This document shows positions 36,685 through 44,224 of a DNA stretch of 64,000 nt, piece after piece. Made by a program: the position numbers and the translations under genes. Origin of the DNA: Nonomuraea rhodomycinica (GTDB taxonomy: Bacteria; Actinomycetota; Actinomycetes; Streptosporangiales; Streptosporangiaceae); NCBI RefSeq assembly GCF_013363995.1, contig NZ_JABWGO010000015.1:1-64000 (forward strand), in the 5' to 3' direction. The notes under the pieces are model-generated. The model ran no database searches, was not told where the DNA came from, and was given only the letters and a program-made list of their open reading frames with translations. Position 1 is the first letter of the stretch. Each line of letters starts with the position of its first letter.

Positions 36685-37557
36685 GTGGAGCTGACCGGCG
36701 CGCCGGCCGAGGCCGACTGGAAGGCGCATCGTCCGGCCGTCTTCGGGGCGGCCTACCGGATCCTCGGCACCGTGACCGAGGCCGAGGACGTGACGCAGGA
36801 GGTTTGGTTGCGCGCGGCCGCCGCCGACCTGTCCGGGGTGCGCGACCTCCGGGCGTGGCTGGTGACGCTGGCCGCACGCACGTCCTACAACGTGCTGAAG
36901 TCGGCCCGCGTCCGGCGCGAGTCCTATGTCGGGCCCTGGCTGCCCGAACCGCTGCTGACCGGGCCCGACGCCGCCGCCCAGGTGCTCATGGACGAGTCGG
37001 TGAGCACCGCGATGCTCGTGGTCATGGAGACGCTCACCCCGGCCGAACGCGTCGCGCTGGTGCTGCACGACGTCTTCGACTTCCCGTTCGGCCGGATCGC
37101 CGAGGTGCTCGGCGGCACGCCCGCCGCCAGCCGTAAGCTCGCCTCCCGCGCGCGGGCGCGGATCGCCGCGGTGGACAGGCGGCCCCGCGCGTCCCGGGCC
37201 GAGACAGAACGCGTGCTCAAGGCGTTCAAGGCGGCCGCCGACGCGGGGGACATCGCCGGGCTCGTCGAGTTGCTGCATCCCGAGGCCGTCTACGTCGCCG
37301 ACGGTGGCGGCGAGGTGATCGCCGCACGCAGGCCGGTCAGCGGCGCGGAGCGGATCGCGCTGCTGGCGGTCAGGCAGGTCGAGGTCAGGCGCCCGGACGC
37401 CTTCCAGGTCGTCGAGGTGAACGGGCGCCCGGCCCTGGCGACGTACCACGGCGGCCGGCTCGTGTGGCTCGACACCGTGGAGATCGCCGACGGGCGGATC
37501 ACCGTGTTCAGAAGACTCGCCAATCCGGAGAAGTTCGCTCACCTCGGTCACATCTGA
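36685..37557 (+). CDS. ECF41-type sigma factor (SigJ-like)
   Basis: 290 residues. Region 2 (AAYRILGTVTEAEDVTQEVWLRA) and region 4 (LTPAERVALVLHDVFDFPF, IAEVLGGTPAASRKLASRAR) are followed by a SnoaL-like C-terminal domain. The ECF41 marks are present: WLPEP between the sigma domains, VADGGGEV in the C-terminal domain, and NPEKF near the end. In this group the C-terminal extension replaces a separate anti-sigma factor. GTG 36685 follows AGGAGGG (5 nt). The oxidoreductase just downstream is the expected regulon member. Confidence 0.92.
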   Translation: MELTGAPAEADWKAHRPAVFGAAYRILGTVTEAEDVTQEVWLRAAAADLSGVRDLRAWLVTLAARTSYNVLKSARVRRESYVGPWLPEPLLTGPDAAAQVLMDESVSTAMLVVMETLTPAERVALVLHDVFDFPFGRIAEVLGGTPAASRKLASRARARIAAVDRRPRASRAETERVLKAFKAAADAGDIAGLVELLHPEAVYVADGGGEVIAARRPVSGAERIALLAVRQVEVRRPDAFQVVEVNGRPALATYHGGRLVWLDTVEIADGRITVFRRLANPEKFAHLGHI

Positions 37558-37572
37558 AGCCGCTGTCTTGTC
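37546..37572 (+). promoter_or_regulatory. Possible ECF41 promoter for the oxidoreductase
   Basis: GGTCACA (37546-37552), 16 bp, TGTC (37569-37572). From memory the ECF41 consensus is TGTCACA-16-CGTC, so this is one mismatch per box. It overlaps the sigma gene stop and lies ~50 bp before the oxidoreductase start. Confidence 0.35.
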
Positions 37573-37622
37573 TCCCTGCCGACCTCCCGATCCCCCGGGG
37601 GTCAGGTAGAGAGGACGAGACA

Positions 37623-38777
37623 GTGGGACACGTTGTGATCATCGGAGGCGGTTTCGCGGGCGTGTGGAGCGCGGCGGGAGCGGCCCTGGCGCGCGGCGAG
37701 GCACACCTGCGCATCACGCTCATCGCGCCGAACGAGCACCTGGTGCTGCGGCCACGCCTGTACGAGCCGGAGCCGGACCTGGCCAAGGTGGAGCTCCGCA
37801 GGATCCTCGAACCCGTCGGCGTCGACCACCTGCGGGCCTCGGTGAGCACGATCGACACCGGCCGCCGCGTGGTGGTGGCCGACGGCCGGGAGATCGGCTA
37901 CGACCGCCTGGTGCTGGCGGCGGGCAGCCGGCTCGTACGACCCGAGGGCCTGCCCGGCGCCGAACGGCTCTTCGACATCGACACCCTGGACGGCGCCCGG
38001 CGGCTCACCGGGCATCTGCGCGACCGGGAGGACTGCTCCGTCGTGGTCGTCGGCGCGGGGTTCGTCGGCCTGGAGGCCGCGACCGCGCTGGCCGCCCGGC
38101 ACCGGGTGCTGCTGGTGGACACCTCCGATGTGGTCGGGGACCAGCTCGGCGCGGGCCCGCGCGAGGTGATCGAGGCGGCGCTGGACGAGCTGGGCGTCGA
38201 GCGCCGCCTCGGTACGACGGTGACGGAGGTCGGCGACGGGTACGCCGTCCTCTCCGACGGCGGCAAGGTCGAGGCGGACGCGGTGGTCTGGTGCGTGGGG
38301 ATGAGGGCCGACGAGCTCACCCGGCAGATCTCCGGCGAGCTGGACCGTCTCGGCCGGGTGCCGGTGGACCGGCGGCTGCGCGCCCTTCCCGAGGTGTTCG
38401 CCGCCGGTGACACGGCCGCGGCGCCGTTCGACGCGGAGCACACGGTCATGCAGTCCTGCCAGCACGCCACCCCGCTCGGCAAGGTCGCCGGGTACAACGC
38501 GGCGGCCGACCTGCTCGGGATGCCGCTGCGCGACTTCACCCCCGGCCCGTACGTCACGTGCCTGGACCTGGGCGGCGCCGGCGGGGTGTTCACGCGCGGC
38601 TGGGACCGCAGGGTGCTGGCCACGGGAGCCGACGGCGCGGACATCAAGAAGCGCATCAACGAGTGGATCCACCCGCCGGTGGACGACGCCTCCGCGATCC
38701 TCGCCGCCGCCGACCGGGTGTCCGTCGAGCTGCCGTTCTTCCCGCTCTCCGAGGAGGACACCGCGCCCGCCGTGTGA
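37623..38777 (+). CDS. NDH-2-like FAD/NAD(P)-dependent oxidoreductase
   Basis: 384 residues. A two-dinucleotide-binding flavoprotein of the NADH dehydrogenase type II / rubredoxin-reductase group: VVIIGGGFAGVWSAAGAALA at the N-terminus, VVVVGAGFVGLEAATALA in the middle, and the FAD motif VFAAGDTAA near 265. The C-terminus lacks an obvious membrane helix. GTG 37623 follows GAGAGGA at good spacing. It sits 65 bp after the ECF41 sigma gene, the classic partner arrangement for that sigma group. A strong hairpin terminator follows. Confidence 0.88.
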   Translation: MGHVVIIGGGFAGVWSAAGAALARGEAHLRITLIAPNEHLVLRPRLYEPEPDLAKVELRRILEPVGVDHLRASVSTIDTGRRVVVADGREIGYDRLVLAAGSRLVRPEGLPGAERLFDIDTLDGARRLTGHLRDREDCSVVVVGAGFVGLEAATALAARHRVLLVDTSDVVGDQLGAGPREVIEAALDELGVERRLGTTVTEVGDGYAVLSDGGKVEADAVVWCVGMRADELTRQISGELDRLGRVPVDRRLRALPEVFAAGDTAAAPFDAEHTVMQSCQHATPLGKVAGYNAAADLLGMPLRDFTPGPYVTCLDLGGAGGVFTRGWDRRVLATGADGADIKKRINEWIHPPVDDASAILAAADRVSVELPFFPLSEEDTAPAV

Positions 38778-38783
38778 ACGCAT

Positions 38784-38829
38784 CGCGGAACGCGGCGGTC
38801 CAGGTCCACCCCGGCCGCCGCGTTCCGCG
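38784..38829 (+). terminator. Strong hairpin after the oxidoreductase
   Basis: CGCGGAACGCGGCGG (38784-38798) and CCGCCGCGTTCCGCG (38815-38829) form a perfect 15-bp stem with a 16-nt loop, starting 6 nt after the stop codon. There is no T-tract, as is common for high-GC terminators. Confidence 0.65.
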
Positions 38830-38856
38830 ACCACCTCCATCCCGCTGTGGTCGGCG

Positions 38857-38935
38857 AGATGTCGTGCTCGGCGACGATGCCGACGACGCCCGGCAGCGCG
38901 AACCTCGGGGGCGACATCGGCAGCGCCCAGTGGAC
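38857..38935 (-). pseudogene. PAP2 phosphatase gene fragment
   Basis: On the minus strand this stretch encodes HWALPMSPPRFALPGVV then GIVAEHDI, nearly the same as WAVPMSPPRFALPGVV/DIIAEHDI in the intact PAP2 gene at 35775-36569. At DNA level roughly nine bases in ten agree over ~78 bp. Nothing else of the gene remains. It is a relic of a second copy, by duplication or conversion. Confidence 0.7.
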
Positions 38936-39116
38936 GCCTCCGCCCTTGCCCCTCCAGAGCGCTGCCCCGCCCGCCTGCTTCGGATGCGTCCCCAGGGCGT
39001 GCAGGGCCCCTTGGCAACGTGCGCGATCAGTCAGGAAAAGCCTCGATGACAAGAGCCGGATCCACCACACGGGTCTTGGCGGTGCCGAAGCGAAGCCCGT
39101 TGCTGTGGGAGCCTCT
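38936..39116. other. Intergenic spacer
   Basis: The rest of the 339-bp gap between the oxidoreductase and the CorA gene shows no supported gene. A plus-strand frame through it has no start signal or family features. Confidence 0.5.
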
Positions 39117-40220
39117 TCAGAGCCAGCCGTTACGGCGGAAGCCGCGATGCAGCAGCACGCAAGCGGTGATCATGACCGCCACGACCGCCGGGTAGCCCCA
39201 GACCTGCTTGGTCTCGGGCATGAAGTCGAAGTTCATGCCGTAGATGCCGGCGATCATCGTCGGGACGGCCAGGATGGCGACCCAGGACGAGATCTTGCGC
39301 ATGTCCTCGTTGGCGAGGGCGTTCGAGCGGGCCAGGGCTGCCTGGAGGATGGAGCTGCACAGCTCGTTCGAGGACTCGACCTGCTCGCACACGCGGGAGA
39401 GGTGGTCGCCGACGTCACGGAAGTACTCGCGCATCTCGGAGGGGATGACCCGCCGCTGAGGGAGGGCCGCCATGGGGCTCTGCAGCGGCGTGACCGCCCG
39501 CTTGAGCTCGATCATCTCCCGCTTGAGCTGGTAGATGCGGTTGATGTCACGGGAGCTGACGTCGGCGAAGACCGTGGCCTCGACCTCCTCCAGCTCCATC
39601 TGCATGAGGTCGGCCACCTGGAGGTAGCGGTCGACGACGTGGTCGGAGATGGCGTGCAGCACGCCGGCCGGGCCGCGCTTGATCAGCTCGGGGCGCTCTT
39701 CGAGGCGCTCGCGCACCTCCGCGAGGGGGCAGTGCTCGCCGTGCCGCACGGTCACCACGAAGTCGGCGCCCAGGAACACCATGATCTCGCCCGTCGCGAT
39801 GATCTCGCTGGTGGCGGTGAGCTCGTCGTGGTCCAGGTACGCGATGGTCTTGAGGACCATGAACAGGGAGTCGCCGTAGCGCTCCACCTTGGGACGCTGG
39901 TGGGCCTTGACGGCGTCCTCGACGGCCAGCGGGTGCAGACCGAAGACCTCGGCCAGCCACTCGACCTCGGGCGCCTCGGGCTCGTGCAGGCCGACCCACA
40001 GGAAGGCGCCGGGCTTGGCCGCTCCGGCGTTGTGCTCGCGGACGAGCCGCAGCGACTCGGGGATGCCGACGGCTCCGCTCTTCACGCCGTCGATGTACGC
40101 GCCGTACTCGACGATGGAGTGGGGCACGCGCACCTCAGGCATCGGCTTGGGCAGCCGGGTCTGGGGGTGTGGCTGGACAGGGTGACGGTTGATGCGACGG
40201 AAAAGCGTGGACGAGCGCAT
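39117..40220 (-). CDS. corA: CorA family magnesium/cobalt transporter
   Basis: 367 residues. A large N-terminal cytoplasmic domain ends in two membrane helices, the first followed by the invariant pore motif GMN (AGIYGMNFDFMPE) and a short basic C-terminal tail. It forms a pentameric divalent-cation channel. ATG 40220 follows AAAGGGA. The gene faces purD across 377 bp. No Mg-sensing leader was identified on its strand. Confidence 0.93.
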   Translation of the reverse strand: MRSSTLFRRINRHPVQPHPQTRLPKPMPEVRVPHSIVEYGAYIDGVKSGAVGIPESLRLVREHNAGAAKPGAFLWVGLHEPEAPEVEWLAEVFGLHPLAVEDAVKAHQRPKVERYGDSLFMVLKTIAYLDHDELTATSEIIATGEIMVFLGADFVVTVRHGEHCPLAEVRERLEERPELIKRGPAGVLHAISDHVVDRYLQVADLMQMELEEVEATVFADVSSRDINRIYQLKREMIELKRAVTPLQSPMAALPQRRVIPSEMREYFRDVGDHLSRVCEQVESSNELCSSILQAALARSNALANEDMRKISSWVAILAVPTMIAGIYGMNFDFMPETKQVWGYPAVVAVMITACVLLHRGFRRNGWL

Positions 40221-40597
40221 GGCGGTCCCTTTCCGCCCGACCTGGCACGCTCCACGCGCGACGAAAGGTCACCTCAATCAATGCGAATGCGTGGAGGCAC
40301 GATCAGGCTGCCGGATTGGAGTGGTCGGGGGTACGTGGGGTGTACGTGAACGAGCACGTACTGCTGGGATCACCAGGATTCATCCCGGACCACCTCCAAT
40401 CACACGAGACGCACATAGCCGCCCTAAGCTACCACAGGCAAGGGGAACCAAACCGACGATACCCGGGTGGCGCCCCGCCCAGCAGGTGAAAGTTCACCAA
40501 CAGTCGGGCCCCTTTCCGGTGATCGGGCTGCCCGGCCACCTGGGGCGGAGAGCCGCCCACAAGGAGGGCGGACGGCGGTAGCTGCGAGAATGGGCGC
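40221..40597. other. Divergent intergenic region corA-purD
   Basis: 377 bp without a supported gene. It must hold both promoters. GTACGTG (40342-40348) and CACGTAC (40355-40361) make a perfect 7-bp inverted repeat, with a third GTACGTG copy at 40331. GAGAAT (40586-40591) lies 6 nt before the purD GTG, a possible leaderless -10. Confidence 0.5.
40342..40361. promoter_or_regulatory. GTACGTG inverted repeat
   Basis: GTACGTG, 6 bp, CACGTAC is perfect, and another GTACGTG lies 11 bp to the left in direct orientation. It could be an operator for corA or purD; no cognate regulator is adjacent. Confidence 0.4.
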
Positions 40598-41836
40598 GTG
40601 CGCGTACTAGTCATCGGATCAGGCGGGCGTGAGCACGCCCTGTGCCGCTCGCTCAAACTCGACCCCCAGGTCACCGAGCTCCACTGCGCCCCGGGCAACC
40701 CGGGCATCGAGGAGGTCGCCACCCTGCACGCCGTCACCCCCACCGACCCCGGGCAGGTGGCCGGGCTGGCCACGCGGATCGGCGCCGACCTGGTCGTGGT
40801 CGGGCCCGAGGCGCCGCTCGTTGCCGGGGTGGGCGACGCCGTGCGCGCCGCCGGGATCCCGTGCTTCGGGCCGTCCAGGGAAGCGGCGATGATCGAGGGC
40901 TCGAAGTCGTTCGCCAAGGACGTCATGTCCGCCGCCGGGGTTCCCACGGCGCGGGCCCGCACCTGCGTGACGCCGGAGGAGGCGGCCGCGGCGCTCGACG
41001 AGTTCGGCGCGCCGTACGTGGTCAAGGACGACGGGCTGGCCGCCGGCAAGGGCGTGGTCGTGACCAACGACCGCGACCGGGCGCTGGAGCACGCGCGCTC
41101 CTGCGAGCGGGTGGTGGTCGAGGAGTTCCTCGACGGGCCGGAGGTGTCGCTGTTCGCGCTGTGCGACGGCAGGACCGCGGTGGCGCTGCAGCCCGCCCAG
41201 GACTTCAAGCGCGCCTACGACGGCGACCAGGGTCCCAACACGGGCGGCATGGGCGCCTACACGCCGCTGCCCTGGGCCCCCGAGGGGCTGACCGAGCAGG
41301 TGATGCGCGAGGTCGTCCACCCGACGATCGGCGAGCTGGCCCGGCGCGGCCTGCCCTACCAGGGCGTGCTGTACGTCGGCCTGGCGCTGACCGCCAAGGG
41401 GCCGAAGGTGGTGGAGTTCAACGCGCGCTTCGGCGACCCGGAGGCGCAGGTGCTGCTCGACCGGCTGGAGACGCCGCTCGGCGGGCTGCTGCTGGCCTGC
41501 GCGACGGGCGCGCTGGCCGAGCACCCCGCGCCGGCCTTCCACGACGGGTCCGCGGTGACCGTGGTCGTGGCGGCCGAGGGCTACCCGATGGCGCCGACGA
41601 AGGGCGACCCGATCGAGGGGCTGGAGCCGACCGACGGCGCGTACGTGATCCACGCCGGCACGCGGCGGGTGGACGGCGCGGTGGTCTCCGACGGCGGGCG
41701 CGTGCTCAGCGTCGTGGGCACCGGCCCTGACCAGCTCACCGCGCGGCGCAACGCCTACGACCTGGTGACCCGGATCCGGCTCCGCGGCTCCTTCTACCGC
41801 AGCGACATCGCCCGCACGGGCGCGGAGGACATGTGA
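40598..41836 (+). CDS. purD: Phosphoribosylamine-glycine ligase
   Basis: 412 residues, full length. It ligates glycine to 5-phosphoribosylamine with ATP (second step of purine synthesis). N-terminal VLVIGSGGREHALCRSLK, the ATP-grasp piece YVVKDDGLAAGKGVVV, the signature GPNTGGMGAYTP, and EFNARFGDPE are all intact. GTG 40598 looks leaderless. The stop overlaps the purC ATG (TGATG), coupling the two enzymes. Confidence 0.97.
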   Translation: MRVLVIGSGGREHALCRSLKLDPQVTELHCAPGNPGIEEVATLHAVTPTDPGQVAGLATRIGADLVVVGPEAPLVAGVGDAVRAAGIPCFGPSREAAMIEGSKSFAKDVMSAAGVPTARARTCVTPEEAAAALDEFGAPYVVKDDGLAAGKGVVVTNDRDRALEHARSCERVVVEEFLDGPEVSLFALCDGRTAVALQPAQDFKRAYDGDQGPNTGGMGAYTPLPWAPEGLTEQVMREVVHPTIGELARRGLPYQGVLYVGLALTAKGPKVVEFNARFGDPEAQVLLDRLETPLGGLLLACATGALAEHPAPAFHDGSAVTVVVAAEGYPMAPTKGDPIEGLEPTDGAYVIHAGTRRVDGAVVSDGGRVLSVVGTGPDQLTARRNAYDLVTRIRLRGSFYRSDIARTGAEDM

Positions 41837-42672
41837 TGAAGCATCTGCACTCGGGCAAGGTGCGCGACCTGTACGAGACGCCCGAAGGGCTGCTCCTCAT
41901 GGTCGCCTCCGACCGGATGTCCGCCTTCGACTACGTGCTGGAGACGCCCATCCCGGACAAGGGCGCCATCCTCACCCAGCTGTCGCTGTGGTGGTTCGAG
42001 CAGCTCGCGGACGTGGTGCCCAACCACATCGCCGGCCCCGGGCCCGACGCGCGCAGCATGCTGTGCCGGCCGCTGCGCATGGTGCCGGTGGAGTGCGTGG
42101 CCCGCGGCTACCTGGCCGGCGGCGGGCTGGCCGAATACCGGAGCGACGGCGCGGTGTCGGGCGTGCCGCTGCCCGAGGGCCTGGAGGACGGCTCCCGGCT
42201 GCCGGAGCCGATCTTCACGCCCTCGACCAAGGCGCCGGTGGGCGAGCACGACGAGCCGATCTCGTACGAGCAGGTCGTGAAGCAGGTGGGCGAGGAGACG
42301 GCGGAGGAGCTGCGCCGCATCACGCTGGCCGTCTACACGCGCGGCGCGGAGATCGCCCGGGAGCGCGGCATCATCCTCGCCGACACCAAGATCGAGCTGG
42401 GCTGGGACTCCGACGGCGTGCTGACGGTCGGCGACGAGCTGCTGACCCCCGACTCGTCGCGGTTCTGGCCCGCGGACGGATGGACTCCCGGCCGCGCACA
42501 ACCGTCATTCGATAAGCAATTTGTCCGTAATTGGCTAATGTCGCCCGAATCAGGATGGGACAAATCCTCCGGAAACCCGCCGCCTCCTCTTCCGGACAAG
42601 GTGGTCGAGCAGACGAGACAGCGCTACCTGGAAGCCTACGAACGCATCACCGGCCGTTCCTTTAACGGGTGA
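41836..42672 (+). CDS. purC: SAICAR synthetase
   Basis: 278 residues. It joins aspartate to CAIR using ATP. Family motifs: LHSGKVRDLYETPEG, VASDRMSAFDYVLETPIPDKG, MVPVECVARGYLAGGG, LADTKIELGWD and PSFDKQFVRNWL. ATG 41836 lies 7 nt from GGAGG within the end of purD. Bases ~42505-42580 (PSFDKQF...) are clearly more AT-rich than the rest of the operon. murA follows 82 bp later on the same strand. Confidence 0.96.
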   Translation: MKHLHSGKVRDLYETPEGLLLMVASDRMSAFDYVLETPIPDKGAILTQLSLWWFEQLADVVPNHIAGPGPDARSMLCRPLRMVPVECVARGYLAGGGLAEYRSDGAVSGVPLPEGLEDGSRLPEPIFTPSTKAPVGEHDEPISYEQVVKQVGEETAEELRRITLAVYTRGAEIARERGIILADTKIELGWDSDGVLTVGDELLTPDSSRFWPADGWTPGRAQPSFDKQFVRNWLMSPESGWDKSSGNPPPPLPDKVVEQTRQRYLEAYERITGRSFNG

Positions 42673-42754
42673 TTCGGCCGGGGCACGTGGTACGAGCGGC
42701 TACTGTTGGCCCGGTCCCCCGCCCCCACCGATGACTTCCGAGGAGCCGCCGGAA

Positions 42755-44023
42755 ATGGTCCGTTACCGCGTGCGCGGTGGCAACGCCCTGCGTGGAACCG
42801 CCTTCATCCAGGGCGCGAAGAACGCCGTGCTGCCCATGATCGGCGCCGCCCTGCTCGTGCCGAAGGGCCGCACGGTCCTGCGCAACGTGCCGATCATCGA
42901 GGACGTGCGCCGGGCCGTCGAGCTGGCCGAGGCCGTGGGCGCCCACGTCGAGCTGCACGAGGCCGAGCGCACGCTGGTCATCGACGCCTCCCGGCTCGAC
43001 AGCGCGGTCCTGCCGGCGCGGATCGCCCGGCGCTTCCGCGGCTCCGTGCTCTTCACGCCCGCCCTGCTGCACCGGCTGGGCGAGGCGATCGTCGAGGGCG
43101 TCGGCGGCTGCAACCTGGGCAGCCGCAACCTCGACTTCCACTACCTCGGCTACAAGCGCCTCGGCGCGGTCGTGGACGAGGGCGAGACCGTCATCCACGT
43201 CAAGGCGTCCGGCCTGACCGGCGCCACGCTCTACCTCGACACGCCCTCCCACACCGGCACCGAGAACCTCATCATGGCCGCCGCCCTGGCCAAGGGCACC
43301 ACCGTGATCGAGAACGCGGCCCTGGAGCCCGAGGTCCTCGACGTCATCGACATGCTGACCAAGATGGGCGCCCGCATCAGCGGCGGCGGCACCGGGTTCA
43401 TCACCGTCGAGGGCGTCGAGGAGCTGCACGCCGTCGAGCACACCGTGATGCCCGACCGGCTCGACGCGGGCGTGTTCGCGATGGCGGCGGCCATCACCGG
43501 CGGCGAGCTGAGCCTCGTCGGCACCGGCCTCGACCTCGGCGTGGTCCGCTACAAGCTGGAGCAGATGGGCGTCGACTTCGCCCGGCAGGGCGCGGTGCTC
43601 AACGTGCGCTGCGACCGCCGGCCGCTGCGCCCGATCAACATCATCACCGACACCTACCCCGGCTTCGCCACCGACCTGCAGTCGCCCATGATGACGGTCG
43701 CGGCGCTGGCCGACGGCACCAGCTACATCCACGAGCGCATCTTCGACGGCCGCTTCGCGCTGGCCGGCGAGCTGAACAAGATGGGCGCCGACGTGGAGGT
43801 CGACGGCAGCCGCGCGATCGTGCGCGGCGCGACCCCGCTGACGGGCGCGCGGGTGACCGCGCACGACCTCCGCTCGGGCATCGCGCTGGTGCTCGCCGGA
43901 CTCGCGGCCGAGGGCGAGACCCTCATCGAGTCGGGATACCTCATCGACCGCGGGCACGCGCATCTCGCCGAGCGAATGCGGGCACTCGGAGCGGACATTA
44001 CACGAGAGATTTCTGAGGGTTGA
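42755..44023 (+). CDS. murA: UDP-N-acetylglucosamine 1-carboxyvinyltransferase (MurA paralogue)
   Basis: 422 residues. It transfers enolpyruvate from PEP to UDP-GlcNAc, the first committed peptidoglycan step. Seen: RVRGGNALRGTAFIQGAKNA, the active-site loop VGGCNLGSRNLDFH with the Cys equivalent to E. coli Cys115, ENLIMAAALAKGTTVIENAA, and RSGIALVLAGLAAEGETLI. From memory, main actinobacterial MurAs usually have Asp in place of that Cys, so this is likely a second, Cys-type copy. ATG 42755 is 9 nt from GAGGAG; an ATG at 42731 lacks a site. Confidence 0.9.
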   Translation: MVRYRVRGGNALRGTAFIQGAKNAVLPMIGAALLVPKGRTVLRNVPIIEDVRRAVELAEAVGAHVELHEAERTLVIDASRLDSAVLPARIARRFRGSVLFTPALLHRLGEAIVEGVGGCNLGSRNLDFHYLGYKRLGAVVDEGETVIHVKASGLTGATLYLDTPSHTGTENLIMAAALAKGTTVIENAALEPEVLDVIDMLTKMGARISGGGTGFITVEGVEELHAVEHTVMPDRLDAGVFAMAAAITGGELSLVGTGLDLGVVRYKLEQMGVDFARQGAVLNVRCDRRPLRPINIITDTYPGFATDLQSPMMTVAALADGTSYIHERIFDGRFALAGELNKMGADVEVDGSRAIVRGATPLTGARVTAHDLRSGIALVLAGLAAEGETLIESGYLIDRGHAHLAERMRALGADITREISEG

Positions 44024-44224
44024 AAATGGCCGGGAAATAGTCCCTGAGCTGCCAAGACTGTCGGCCTCGCGGCCAACCTGAAGCACTTTCCGGAAAAGTC
44101 GGGCGTGACATTACGGCCCTCGCGAGCGATCGTTCCAAAAGAGAGCACTGCAAGTTACGGCAGGATGGGACGAACATTGGTCGAGAGGGCCGAAGAAACA
44201 ACCCGAGTGTCGCGCCCGGGCGCC

